64,000 nucleotides of DNA from Polytrichum commune (GCA_950295325.1 OX485806.1:3532001-3596000), one strand, 5' to 3'. Positions 1 to 12,440 are shown, counted from the stretch's first letter. Made by a program: numbers and translations. Notes: generated by a model from the sequence alone, not told the origin.

Positions 1-3000
1 AGCAATCGCCAACAAACTAAAAGCATTATAAACACAATTAAACAAACTAGACAAATTCTGTGAATGGGCAGGAATGGACCTAGGTATACCATAATGTGCA
101 GTGACTGGATGCCCAAACAAATCTAAACTTAACCCCACAACCTTCAAGGCTCTAATTCAATCCACTAACATAAACTATAGAAACCAACCTATATCAGTCC
201 TAAACCAACATGAACCCTATACATACCTAGGAATAAATCTTGTACCATCACTCAAATGGAAAACACAAATAAATACCACCACAGCTAAAGTAATCAAACA
301 ACGTCAAGTCCTCGTAGCTTGCCCAGCTACTATGAAACAAAAAATCAACATGGCAGACACAGTCATACATGCCGGAATAGCATATAATTTTTATGCAGTA
401 CCATACTCCATACCAGCTATAAAAAAACTAGACAAAAAAATCATCGCACTCCATAAAACAATATGCGGAATACCTAAATGCACATCTAATATTGCCACGC
501 AACTCCCCCACAACCTATTTGGAATTGAAGCATTTGGAGAACAATTACAAAATGCCCTCAATGACAAAGGGAAAATTGGGAGAATATATACCGGTCTAGT
601 ACAATTCATACTCGCCACACATGGGGGCTCTCAAGAAATCACTCGCATTAAATACCACCACTGTGTTAGATCACCCATCACTAGAACACTGTTCCTGCTA
701 AAACATAAAGTCGGAGTCCATCTAAAAAGCACAATAAATAACTTTCTACTAACCCCATCCTCACTTGAAACTGCATGGATGCAAGAAACACAAATGCTAC
801 ATGGCCTAAACCCCAACACCTCACTTAAATTATTACACAAATTACTTATACATAATATAACCACACTAGACCAAATTACCTTGCCTAATGGTACCACTCT
901 GATGAACAAAGACGAATTCAAAATCTACCACTCCACTCCTTCTAAACTTATCCAAAGCGTACTTAACATAGCTAATGAACTATTCTGCCACCCCCCCTGC
1001 AATCAATGCCCCCTACCCTGCCAACAACACCACCCACCAAGATCCCACAAAAACAAATATATAATAAGAAATCACAACATCCTACCTCACACACCGACCG
1101 CCCCCGTACACCCCCCTAACCCCCCCATCCCCCATCTACCTCCTCCCCCCAACAACATGCTTAAAAACCCCCGACAATTCCCCATACACAAAATACTCGA
1201 TCACAAAAAAAACAATCTAACGACCACAATGGAATAAAAAGAATAGTTACGTCATATATGTGTCAATGGACCACAACAAATAACAACACATATAATAAAT
1301 GGCGAACCCAAAGGGACCTATACCCCTACTGTGAAGCCAACATATGCAACCACAACACAAACCTGCTTATCCAATATTACACAGAAAGACAACACAATCA
1401 TTTTTCAAACATTATTAACGCTTACTTCACCACGGAACAACACTGAGACACAAGATACGTCACACCATCCACAATAATTCCGCTAGCACATATCTCTATT
1501 AGTGAATGCAACCCAGAAAACGACATTGAAACAAATTCTGATACTATCCAAACACAATTCGATGTCGCCCACATATACGAAGACAATGGAAGGCATCTCA
1601 TCACCATCCCGAAAGCTAAACTAACATGGCTATGGAAACAATACCAATTGGCAAAAAATACCACACATGGTCTAGAACCATCTACCCAACCATTCGAAAC
1701 TGAAATTGTCTGGCTATACCAAAGATACAAATACCGTATCCCAAAGAACGACCCACTCAAAAGAGCCCAATATACAAACCAACTCAAATATTGGATCTAC
1801 TAATTACAACATTCAATATTACTCACTCATACTTTTCATCCCCAGTTACATGTCCTACACAATTCACCCAATTCTACTCACCCTTTTCACGAGACATAAT
1901 ATTTGGATCCTTAGGAAAAATGTTTGACTATAAATGGCAAGGAATTGGATACGCACATCCTCACACCTCAATAGACCTACAACAAGCCATTCACTGAACA
2001 CGCATGGCGGCCCAAAATGACCCTTACACAATCACTATAATTATATCCCCAGACACTGACTGGTACCAAAACTCGAACCCACACACAGGCCCATTCTCAG
2101 ACACACATGTCATTGCCCATTTTGCTGCTGACACAATCACATACGAAGAACCAACAATATCCCCCGAACTCAATATCACAAGGAAAGAACCATCTACCAT
2201 GCAAATATTCTGTATCCATCACCAAAATAATAACATAGGTACCTACGAACAAATGAAGCTAATACACGACACAGCAAATAACCTCCAAATATTATAAAGC
2301 CACACTCAAATTGCACCACCCACCCCTCCAAACATCACCGTTAACCCTAGTAAAAAATGGGCTAAATCAAACTACCCAAACACACCCCTATACAATAATA
2401 ACCCCACCCCACAACTCCCAAACTACCAAACCAACTTACCACTAAAATTCCACCCCCAATTTAGCTACTACACAGATGGATCCTTTATAAAACCCAAAGA
2501 AATTGCCCCTGGAGTATGGAGAAGAGAAAGAACTGGATACGGTATTTATAGCCCCAAAGGTTTAAATATCGCCAAAAGACTCCATGGGCATCAAAACATA
2601 CTACGTGCAGAAATGATGGCTATACACAAAACACTAAGAATCATCAATACACAATTTCCTAATGAACCCGCATTTATATTCACAGACAGTCTAAACGTAT
2701 TATATCTACTCAACACACAAATTAAACACCCCACTCTCCATAATAGTCACCCAGACCAAACCACACTCAACTCCATGGTAAAAATCCTCCAAGACCGTAC
2801 ACAGCCTATCACACTTTACAAAGTCAGAGCACACGTCAACATTGACGGTAATGAAAAAGCGGATAAACTAGCAAAAGACGGGTTAGAATTAGAACACAAA
2901 ATCGCCATACACCCATACGAACATGCCCACGCCACCCCATACTATTATCAAAAGGACGTCTGGGCCTCAATGGCAGAAGTCCCAGACAAAGGTCCAGTAA

Positions 3001-3926
3001 GATTCTTAGAAAAACAAATTAAAAAATATGACAGGGAAATCAATATAGCAGTCATGGCCACACAAACCCCCAACACGTGTAAATGGACAGAAAATATAGA
3101 CATTGACAAAGAACTGTCCAACGAATTCTGGACAAATCCCTTAATCACAGACAAACAAAAATCATGCCTTATTAAATTCCGCACATGAACATACATGGGT
3201 AATGCTAGAAAACAAATGTTTTTCGGTCACCAGAGGTACCCCTCTATCACGTGTCCCATATGCAATTCAAACGATCCAGACACTTGGCTACATGTACTAC
3301 TGAAATGTAACCAACAACATATACACTCACTACGAATTAAAAGACATAACAAAGCAGTTGGAGAAATTAGGAAGCTCCTAATCTCGTCCGAAAAATCCCG
3401 ATGTTTTACCCTCATGAATGCCGGTACCTTGAATAATAATCCCCAAGAAAATATTGTCCCCAATTGGCTACTCCCCTGCGCATGTAACACACAAAGATGT
3501 CATTGCAATGCAAGGTTTCGCCCTGACATACTACGCGTCAAAGGATTACCATATCAAAATGACCCTCCCATCGACGTTGACCCTAACCTCACCATACAAT
3601 TTATTGAATTCACATATTGTAACGACAGATTTTCCCCAGAAACTATAGAAGCAAAAAACAACAAATACAAACCACTGATTGACAGTATCGCTTCCAAAGG
3701 ATGGAAAATCGAACCACTTATTGTCCTCACAGCTGGGGCCCGAGCTACGGCCCACATCCCATCTATGAAAATACTAGAAGAACATCTCAAAATACCCATG
3801 GTTACCATCAAAAATACCTTTAAAAACATTAATACTATTGCAATACAATATGCCATGTCCATCCTCCTACATAAGAGGAGACTTGAAAACCACCAACCGC
3901 TCCCCCAAAACTTAGACCCTCCATAA
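1..3926 (+). pseudogene. Decayed LINE: RT (3' part), RNase H, zinc knuckle and putative RLE domain
   Basis: This is the 3' portion of a non-LTR retrotransposon polyprotein that enters from the left edge. Reverse transcriptase palm/thumb sequence includes a 'YLGINL' motif near 220-240. An RNase H domain spans about 2460-2880 ('YTDGS', 'RAEMMAI', 'IFTDS', 'KADKLAK'). A C-x2-C-x9-H-x4-C knuckle lies near 3252-3308 ('TWLHVLLKC'). The last ~130 residues look like a restriction-like endonuclease. The copy is dead: stops interrupt it at 29-31, 92-94, 1235-1237, 1444-1446, 1801-1803, 1995-1997, 2295-2297 and 3186-3188, and the frame shifts near 1240-1260 and 1790. From about 1791 to 3926 the frame is constant apart from three stops. 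The coding strand is strikingly G-poor and rich in A and C. A second copy lies at 6594-7797. Family is confident; clade is inferred. Confidence 0.85.
3522..3770 (+). other. Putative restriction-like endonuclease (RLE) domain of the LINE
   Basis: After a cysteine cluster ('CACNTQRCHC') the protein reads R-P-D, then about 27 residues later 'IQFIEFTYCND', then a K-x2-KY segment, then 'GWKIEPLIVL' and 'ARATAHIPSMK'. The order R-PD...E...K-x2-KY matches the PD-(D/E)xK layout of RLE domains in R2/CRE-type and Dualen LINEs. The same motifs are conserved in the opposite-strand copy near 6720-6990, so selection acted on them before decay. The assignment is by motif only. Confidence 0.5.
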
Positions 3927-3964
3927 AACCCAAAAACTTATATAATATCTAGTATCTACTTACA
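3927..3964 (+). other. Short 3' UTR of the LINE
   Basis: About 40 A/T-rich bases separate the LINE stop codon from the neighbouring SINE. No poly(A) or simple-repeat tail is obvious, so the exact 3' end is uncertain. Confidence 0.3.
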
Positions 3965-4145
3965 GCTCAGAATGAGGGACTGGTGCCGGTTGGTTGGTAC
4001 AAATTTTCTGCCTTTTATTCACTTGCAGCACCAAGTCATGTGTTACATTTTAGACGATCATAAGGACTCAACTGGAATCGAACCCGGAACGTCTTAACTC
4101 AAACATCCTCCCACAACCAACCGAGGAATCATGACTTGGCGTTCA
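3965..4145 (-). repeat. tRNA-derived SINE (family 1), minus strand
   Basis: Read on the minus strand, the right part is tRNA-like. A plausible A box ('CCTCGGTTGGTTGTGGG') is followed by a perfect pol III B box ('GGGTTCGATTCC'). A non-tRNA body then runs toward the LINE 3' end. Two short inverted repeats ('CCAAGTCATG' near 4031 and its complement near 4130; 'GGTTGGTTGG' near 3985 and its complement near 4114) could fold the element. I see no clear target-site duplication, so the ends are approximate. It is not a functional tRNA, because no cloverleaf can be completed. Confidence 0.55.
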
Positions 4146-4185
4146 CTCTCATTACAAAAACACTAATTATCCTTAAAAGGCATGC

Positions 4186-4389
4186 ACCTCCGTGGGCCAT
4201 AAACGGCCCATGTTATTTGTTTCCCGGTTATTGTTTCTCGGTTACTATAGTGTCCATCCTCGAAAGAGGAGAGTAGTTTTGTCCCAGCTTCCCCATGTCC
4301 TGTGGGCATCGGGTTGTTGGCATTACGAACGGACACTCTATTCACGCCGGCCCCTAAAAGGGACCGGAGTTTCTATCTATCTGAGTCAA
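4186..4389 (+). repeat. SINE-like element copy A with conserved 3' hairpin and (TATC)n tail
   Basis: The last 150 bases match the minus strand of the full SINE at 53900-54262 closely. The shared run goes from 'CTATAGTGTCCATCCTCGAA' through 'ATTCACGCCGGCCCC' to 'GGGACCGGAGTTTCTATC'. The 3' end forms a stem in which CCGGyCC pairs across a short A/T loop, followed by TATC units. The 5' part differs from the tRNA head at 54200 but resembles copy B at 6303-6490. No target-site duplication is visible. Confidence 0.6.
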
Positions 4390-4429
4390 TCTTGGGTAGT
4401 TAGTCTTAGAAAGGAGATCGCAAGGGAGC

Positions 4430-5291
4430 TTGAGAGGCAAAAAGGAGGGCACCCAACACCATACTTCGAGAGAGACGTGGCGATGTGTCACCTTGCTTAC
4501 GGAAGGGGGTTTAGGAGTTGCATCAATGGTGGCAACAAAGATTCGAATGAATCATATAAAAATGTGTTTGATGTAATTGTGATACGTGCTTTGCGATGGG
4601 AAGGTTTCGTTGCACATGTGCAACGAAAGAAAACGTTGTTGACAAGAAGACATGTTCAAGCACGGGTGAGGTTTTCTCGCATGTATGCAAATTGGACCGT
4701 TCATGATTAGAAACGCATTATTTCTAGTGATGAGACAAAGATAAACATGTTTAATTCCAATGATAGTTCCTAGTGTTGGATAACAAATGAAGAGCCCGTA
4801 CAACCGTAACATGTCCAACAAATAGTGATATATGATGGTGGACATATCATGATTTGGGGTTGTATGATAGCTTTTGGACCTGGAGTTTGGCATAGAATTG
4901 AAGGTATAATGGATCAACATGTGTACAATTTTATTTTAGAAAACTTCTTGTGGTTTGCAATTAGGCATTACAATTTGATTTCAAACAATGTTGTGTTTCA
5001 ACAAGATAATGATCCAAGACCACAAGTAAGAAGGTGCAAGAATGGTTGAAATTGCAGCCATTCCAACTTCTCCAGTGGCATGCTCAATCACTAGATTTGA
5101 ATCCCAAGGAGCATTTTTGGACTCTTCTCAAACGATGTTTGAATGAATTTTCTACACCTCCACGAGGAATTGAAGAATTGTGGGAGTGTGTGTGCATTGT
5201 TTCTTCTAATTTTAGTGAAGAGGATTTTATGGCACTATATGAGAGTATGCCACGAAGGATTGCTATAGTATTGGTTGCTAGAGGCTATTAG
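4430..5291 (+). pseudogene. Tc1/mariner-type transposase, broken
   Basis: A cut-and-paste transposase of the Tc1 group. The N-terminal part (about 4430-4700) is helix-turn-helix-like and ends in the family's 'RHVQARVRFSRMYANW'. The catalytic core follows: 'SSDETKIN' (first Asp), 'GGHIMIWGCM', 'FQQDNDP' (second Asp) and 'SLDLNPKEHFWTLLK' (the Glu). Spacing between the last two acidic residues is about 34, as expected for DD34E Tc1 elements, allowing for a frameshift near 5015-5035. It is inactive: in-frame stops at 4708-4710 (where a Trp is usual) and two more between 4771 and 4810, plus the frameshift. Terminal inverted repeats were not found with confidence. Confidence 0.85.
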
Positions 5292-6300
5292 ACAAATTAT
5301 TGAAGTTCAAAGAAGTATACTGAATAATACCAAGTACTATCTATATGGTTGGAGTAACAATAATTATGCTAATTTTCACTAATTCCACTTAAACGCAATT
5401 TACTTTAGAAAATGATTATACTCTTAAATTGGATCAATGTCAATTGAGATGTGGTTGAAATGATCAATTATATAGTGTAAAGGGGGAAGTCAATAACCTT
5501 AGGAATTTCTTTAAACAACAAATGTTGTTGAAGGTGGAGCATTAGATTGCTCGTAGTCATAGAAATGTAATATGAGAAGGAATAAGGTTGTAATAAGCCT
5601 ACAAGGTTGGTCCGTAGTGGGAAAGGAGTTATCTCATATTATTTGTATGAATCAAAGAAGAAAAGAACAATAAAGGGTAAGGCATGGGGTGGAGGAGACC
5701 ATCTCACCCTAAGCATTGTTCATATGCTTGTGCAATCTCATCTCTAGTCCTATTGAGTTCCAAAATATGTTTCAACAAAATTTTCTTTTCTTTTTTGAAG
5801 TTGTAGTTTGAACACTTCATAGATGATATTGAAATGTTGGTAGATTGTTCTTACGCGTCCACTTGATCCAATGTTGCTTATGCTTGATAAGTTTTTAAAC
5901 CAAATTGAGGTATGTGGACCTTATCTAGTCACCCTTCTTAATTGGAGTGGTCTATTGCAAGGCATGTAGTTAAGAATGGACACAAAAAGACACATGTTAC
6001 AAAGAGATTGAGTTCTGTGCCCATTATTTGTTCAAAACAAAATGTCACCATCCAAAGTTCAGTAGATTAACATTATTGAGAGGGTGGATGGGATGTTATG
6101 AAGAGAAAGGGAAATTTCTTTTTGATATCTCGAAACTTTTCCATCTAAACTCAAATATGAAACTTGATAATCTTTGTGGTTCGCAATTGATAAACAAACG
6201 AGGCATTTCCCAAATCAATCCAACAAAACATACTTGTATCTGGAGTGAAAGTACCCACAATGAGCCACATGCCTTTTAATTAGAGGATAAATCCAGAAAA
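5292..6300. other. Gene-free stretch
   Basis: A/T-rich sequence with one short open frame (6028-6279) that resembles nothing I know. A segment near 6000-6060 resembles the opening of the dispersed repeat at 14060 and 24600. It may be the decayed 3' flank of the Tc1 insertion. Confidence 0.3.
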
Positions 6301-6302
6301 AG

Positions 6303-6490
6303 AAGAAGACGAACTCCGGTCTTCGGAGAGGCCGGAGTGAATAGAGTGTATGTTCATAGAACATCCTTGGCCACGCCCTAGGGCAATGATGTTAGATGTA
6401 AGACTACTTCACCCTTTGCATGGAGTAGACACTATATTAGTAACTAATAACCGGTTAACCGGTAACCGGTAGCATGTGAACGTTGTTAGT
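6303..6490 (-). repeat. SINE-like element copy B, minus strand
   Basis: On the minus strand it contains 'CCGGTTATTAGTTACTAAT', 'TATAGTGTC', 'ACACTCTATTCACTCCGGCC' and 'GACCGGAGTT', the same landmarks in the same order as copy A at 4186-4389. It is more diverged and its tail has become a TTC-type run. With copy A it forms an inverted pair around the Tc1 remnant. Because related copies elsewhere stand alone with duplications, I read the pair as two separate insertions rather than long terminal repeats. Confidence 0.5.
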
Positions 6491-6593
6491 GGGCTTTATC
6501 CATAATAGTGGCATTGTTTTACCAGGTAAAGTGTACCGTGTTATAAGTGTGTTTATTTAACTATGCTAGGTCATGAAGGTCTGTGACAAATTG

Positions 6594-7797
6594 TCAATTC
6601 TCTAGTCTTTGTTTATGAACTAGTATTGAGTTTGCATATTGTGTGGCGATTATGTGAATTTTTTGGAATGTGTTTTTTATTTTATTTTTATGAGAGGGAG
6701 TTTGAATTTTGTTTCCAGGTTTTTCATTGATGGGATGTGTGTAGTGGCTCTTGCGCTTGCAACTAGTACCATGAGTGGGGCTACATTCCATCCCTTTGTT
6801 ATGATGTTATTCATGAGCAGTTGGTATTTTGTGATTTTCCTATCGAGGACTTTTGCAGCAAACATGTCATTACAGTATGTAAATTCTATGAATTGTATGA
6901 TGATTCCTGTTGTAGGGGCTTTTGGTGGGGGGTGGTTAAATGGATGTCCTATGACGCACAATATGTCCGGTTTAAACCTGGCATTGCAATGGCATCTCTG
7001 GGTACCACATGTGCATGGCAATAGCCATGTTGGCACGGTATTTTCTTGGGGTCGTTCATTGTACGTTCCCGCACTCATAAGTGTATAATGTCTAGATATT
7101 TTATTTGACATAATTAATTTACGTACTTCCCATACAACTTTGTTATGTCGTTTTATTATAAGTGCATGAATGTGTTGTTGTTTGCATTTAAGTAGTACAT
7201 GTAACCATGTTAATGCGTATGATGAGTTGCAGATGGGACATGTTTCTGATGGGCAAGCTTCTCCACCAAAGAAAAGTTGCTTCCGGGCGTGGCCCATGTA
7301 CTGTCCCATTCGGAATTTGATTAGGCATGTCTTTTGTTTATCCATAATACTTGGATTTTTCCAGAAGTTGTTTGATAATGTCTTGTCAATATCTTTGTTT
7401 TCAAGCCACTTGTGTAGTTGGTGTTTGGTTAGCTATGACTTCTAAATTATGGTTTTTGTCACATTTGAGAACGTGTTTTCCAAGGTGTTGTATGGGGCCT
7501 TTGTTTGGTGTCTCTTGCATTGAGTGCCACCAATCTTTTTGGAGGTAGTATGGTGTAGGGTGTGCATGTTCGTGTGGCATTGCGGCGTCCCTGTGATCTA
7601 GTTCGCATCCTAGTTTGGCTAATGTGTCTGCTTGTTCATTACCATTTATGTCAGCATGGGCTTTGACTTTATGGAGTGTGGTGATTTGTGTGCGGGATTG
7701 TAGCATTGTGGTCATGGATTCAAGGATATTTTTGTCTGGGTGGCTATTATGTAATGTGGGGTGTTTGATTTGAGTGTTTAGTAAATATAGGACATTA
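6594..7797 (-). pseudogene. LINE 3' fragment (RNase H end, zinc knuckle, putative RLE), second copy
   Basis: This is the 3' end of the same LINE family as 1-3926, on the opposite strand. It starts abruptly inside RNase H near 7797, corresponding to 'LYLLNTQIKHPTLHNSHPD' of copy 1. It continues through 'KVKAHADINGNEQADTLAK', the knuckle 'CPICNSSYALTWLHVLLKC', 'CTCGTQRCHCNARFKPDI' and 'IQFIEFTYCND', and ends at 'VHKQRLEN'. Frame breaks occur near 7350-7400 and 6680. It reads through the site where copy 1 has its TGA at 3186 (a Gly codon here). The 5' truncation is typical of target-primed reverse transcription. Its coding strand is also G-poor. Confidence 0.85.
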
Positions 7798-10700
7798 ATT
7801 CAATCCATTAATGCAAGTAGTATTGGGTCACTTTACAAGTAGGTTCATAATTCACCTAGGTCTTAGTTCTCGTGACATTCTAAAGGTTTGCATATGATGT
7901 TTGTCAAGACGCCGTAAACTTCAAGATGGGCACACCCATTTGGGACAATGACTTAAAATGAATCATGACGTGTAAGTACATATTCAATTTTGAAATATAC
8001 ACATATGGAAGGAAACCATTATAAGTCATCTATGAGTTTCACCTCAATAATTTATAAGAGATTCACACAAGTCTCACTATAACAATACCAACTTTTGTGT
8101 TCATTGTTTAGATTTGTTAGTATGTTCATGTAATTCCTATTACGTTATCACGTTGTTTTATTACCAAACCCTTGCACATCGTTAAACACTCAAAGTGTCC
8201 ATAATAAGTGCACTCACCTTAGAAGTCTACACAAGAAATACCTTGGAAAATGTCACAAGCCCATGGTCCACAGTATCATTGTCATCAAGACTCAAATCCT
8301 CCTATTTAAAAGTTGCACATCCGAGTCAATTTTGGGCATAAGAGACCTCTACCGTCAAAAAATGGGGGCTAGAGAACCCATGTGATGACATGCATTTTGA
8401 GGTGGACTCATTATCATCACCACTCCAAACAATGCTTGTCGATGTTATGTCATCCAATTCGAGTTAGAAGCAATATAATATGATGGCATTAATTGTCAAA
8501 CTTAAAGTCTAAGCTACATGGTCTTGCTTGAGGGTTTTGAGGAAAGTGACAATTCACTACTATGGGTAGATTGTAACTAGCCTCTTTGAGGTATGTATTT
8601 GATCCATTCATTACTTGCTAATAGACACACCTTGTAATCTCCACTTATGAAGAGGGGCAATAGTGGGTTTTGGAGTGGGTTTAGAGGGAGCTCGGTCCTT
8701 ATGCCAAGGTCCTAGAGGGAGCATTCTTGGTCTTAAGCAAAATGTATGGAGGCATTTAAAACTACTCAATAGCTAATTTAATATTGGAAAATTTCAAAGC
8801 AGTCCCATCAAATATCAATTGTATCACCAATTCTATACCTTTGATCAAAAGCATAAACACGCGTAGAACAACATTCAAAGATAATTGGACTCATAAAAAT
8901 GGCCTAAATTCATACACATGCAACATGCATCTATTCAATGTTGTCATACGTGATTGTAATATCGCATTCTCCAAGCTATCACGAATAACCGCAGAAAATG
9001 TGTTGTACCTTTAGGATAAAGTTCGTCCATGTTTACCAAGGAACATGAAAAACCAAAGTGTACACTAATTGGTGAACATGTACATGTGAAATGACATGCA
9101 AATTCTTCACTTAATCTAGGTGAAGACTTAATTACTTCATTGGTTGAGCACTAGTTGGGACTTTCGTTCATAACAAGATTTCTTTTGATTCTACTACAAC
9201 CTCTTTAAACCACCACAATGTCCACCAATGGTCATCATCGGATCCTCCTTTGACCCCAATGATTCTCTTCACAAGGGCTTCATTTCCAGACTTGTCCAAC
9301 ACATCATCATAATGAGAATATTCCATGATCATATTCCATATCACATGGGGTAGCCATACCTTGTTGCGTGATGTTATGTTACGCGACAATACATGAGAGC
9401 TACATGATTTGGTGTGGGGCACTTTATTCCATGACAATGAAAATTATACTAATTATTGTGGGCCATATTATTTTTCTTGTAACATATCTTCTCATGTTCA
9501 TGGGCCAAATGATTTCATGAATGTAGATTATAGTGGGTCAAATTTATCATAACACAATAATAGCTATTACTATGACAAGAAGCTTCAATATTATGTAAAA
9601 ATATTATATATCAAAATTTCTATTTCTTTATTATTATTATTATGGCCCATGATAGATGTGTGGCACATGCTCAATTTAAATTCCATGCTGAATTAAATAT
9701 TTAGTATAATGAGGGATAGTTGTGAAAAATAACATGAGCTACACAAGATCCAAATTTGAGTGTAATTTAAGTTGCGGATTGTCAAGTATTTATTGAGAGT
9801 GATTCACATATCACTACATGGCTTATCCAAGGTTTGCATAGTAAGTAGACTATGGTAAGGTGTACTTTAGGGTTTGGTTAGGAAAAAACCCCAACAAAAC
9901 ACTCGTGAAAGACTTAAAAGGTGATTTTGGTATTATCTAGGTGTTTCATACAAGTTTTATTAGGATAAACTCATGTTTTTAAAATCATACTATTTGAGGT
10001 TTGATATGATATCTATATAGGTGATTTTGGGGATAAAGACTTCAAGATCAATTCACAACAATACATGCATTTGTGATTGTCACTCATACTCACACTACTT
10101 GCCTCGTCAATAGTGTGACAACGAGTTCATTTTATTTGGACATTGTGTGCTCGATTGTGTGGTGCCCAAGCATATGCACAACCATCAATTGTTTTGTGTG
10201 TAGTATCCCATTTTAGCCTCTTTACCAAAGTTGTGTAGTCAACAATCTTGGGTAATCTTGTCCTTTTAATGTGACTTGAAAATGCAGTGCAATCATCATT
10301 AGAGGGTAATCATTTTTTCTTATACTAACTCTTATTTTAATTACGTTGTTAGACAATTGTCTTTTACCTAGTCTTGGACATGGGAAAAAATTGTCATGTA
10401 GATACAACTATGGGTCAATACACCGATCATGTCAAGAGACCAAGGTTTGGTTCTTTGATTAAGCATTTGTATTGGTGATTGTGTAATTCATAATAATTAA
10501 TTACAATTCAACATGTAATCCACTCACTTAACAACAAATTAGGCTCAACACATACCATAGCCGAATAGTTCAATTACAATGCAATTTCTCAATGCACAAC
10601 AACATCCAATATCTCACACAACTAGAGAATATAAACTTGACCAAGTGCATTCAACACACTTGTGAATCACTCACATAGTTATACGAGGAAATGGACTAGC

Positions 10701-11026
10701 CATTACAATTGCCCGGGTTAACCCTCAATCAATTCAAACAACATACAATTTCAACTGAAAGGTGAATCCTTCACCTAACTCACAAATTTCTCGTGCCTTT
10801 AAAGAAGATTTCTTAAAAAATGCCATGGGTTGGGTGCTACACAAAAGTTTGTTGCAACTCCCTTGGCTTGTAATTTTTGTGCTCAACTTATACTTGAACA
10901 ATGACCACATGCTTGGTCAATAGAGGTGCAACTGTTCCTATCAAACTATGACCTCTTTTCAATTCTTCTAAATCTTAGGACCATAGTCATGTGATTCACA
11001 TGTCCTTTAAATAATATAGTTCAAGA

Positions 11027-11027
<1 letters not shown>

Positions 11028-11062
<35 letters not shown>

Positions 11063-11075
11063 TACTACTACTACT
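11028..11075. repeat. Compound microsatellite (AAT)n-(ACT)n
   Basis: About eleven AAT-type units are followed directly by five ACT-type units. It sits in gene-free DNA. Confidence 0.95.
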
Positions 11076-12269
11076 AGAGTTGGCCAAAAAAAATAGCACC
11101 ACATGGAGAATGTTATGAAATAATTCTCAAAGTATCTCATAATTGATGTGGTACATGGTGACACGTGACCATATAGCCAAAGAAATTGGGTTTTCACATG
11201 GTTTGGCAATTATTTATATTTCAATCAAGGAGGTCCACCACCAAAAGGTGGCAAATAGCCATGAAGGTGAAGCCAAGGATCTCATTCATGACACACTTCA
11301 TGTTGGTGTTTTCATTCATGCATTCTTTCATTCAATTCTTGCAGATGTCATCGTGACCTATAATATGATGTGATGTAATGTAAAGACTAGTATGTTGAAG
11401 AGACTATAGACAAGCTTCTCTCCATTCATTGACTTGATCATATATTCCTACCAAAGTAATTTGTGTAACTTGCACACCAATCATTCAAATATAAATTTCA
11501 CAAGTAAGCAAAGCTATCTTGACTTTTCAATCACGGTTGATCATGAATTTATGAAATGCTTACATTTTAAACTACAATTATTATGGTGAATATTGTAGGC
11601 ATATGTATAATGTGACTTACTCTTCACATTTGCATAGTATGGTCCATAATGTGCACCATCATGCATGAAAATATTGTGCAACACTAGTGATCCTTGAATC
11701 TTTAATTACTCACTATGTTCTCATTCTTTCACTTGTAGTTGTGGGTAAGGTGTCAATTGAAAGCAATTAAGAATGTGAAGTCAAAGAGCATAGAATTACT
11801 TCCTAAGTCCAACAATTGAGGGAGACAACGTCAAAAATTGACATGCATGTGTTTTTTGAAGGTACGTATGGAGTTGATCTTTGAATGATCATTGCAACCA
11901 AGCAATTAACAATTAGGAGGTGGTCTTGATACCTTTAAAAAGAGCATGAGAAAATCTACAAGAAAAATTACTTGTTTGTGGAAAACAAGCAAGATCCAAA
12001 GGAGATAGCATCATTTATTTCTTGGACCTCCAATGTTATATAATCTGGGTTGGTAAACAATGTGCACCCACAATGATATCCCAATGTTTTTAGCATGGAT
12101 TCCTTGTCGTAGTGTTCCACACAATATTTACTTTACATAATGTCCACATTAGTTTCCAAAAATGAAAGTCATTAATTGTACATGTAGTAACAATTGCAAA
12201 ATGGGACCCCCTTAATCTTCATCGTAGTAGTTAGAAGGATCAATTGATGACCACTATTTAGAAAGGCAT

Positions 12270-12440
12270 GGCTTAACCCCAAGACTTAACATGGATCTCA
12301 TGGGCACTTAGGCACTCCAAGGCTTATCCACTTGAAGCCAATTGTGTGCTAGGATGTGTGACTCTACTAGCATTTGATTTATGGTGCACCCTACCAAATA
12401 GAACATAATTTGCATAGAATCTAGTCTTATTATACAACAA
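12270..12440 (-). repeat. Dispersed repeat, SINE-like family 3, copy 1
   Basis: It shares landmarks in the same order with 49690-49860: 'GGTGCACCCTACC', a 'GATTT' run just before it, 'GATGTGTGAC', then 'GGATC.CATGGG' further upstream on the plus strand. On the minus strand the second half is weakly tRNA-like. Identity is moderate and the ends are unclear. Confidence 0.45.

Noticed and set aside
1444-3188. In-frame TGA codons in the LINE as possible stop-codon recoding
   Set aside because: The sister copy has Gly rather than Trp at the 3186 position, TAA stops and frameshifts are also present, and all host genes use a standard code. Decay is the simpler explanation.
3965-4145. Genuine tRNA gene
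   Set aside because: The B box is perfect, but I could not complete acceptor and anticodon stems, and the tRNA-like part is joined to a non-tRNA body as in SINEs.
4186-6490. Inverted SINE-like copies as ~200-bp terminal inverted repeats of the Tc1 element
   Set aside because: Tc1 elements normally end with CAGT-type termini and TA duplications, which are not seen. The same sequence occurs alone with retroposition-type duplications at 53900 and 62766.
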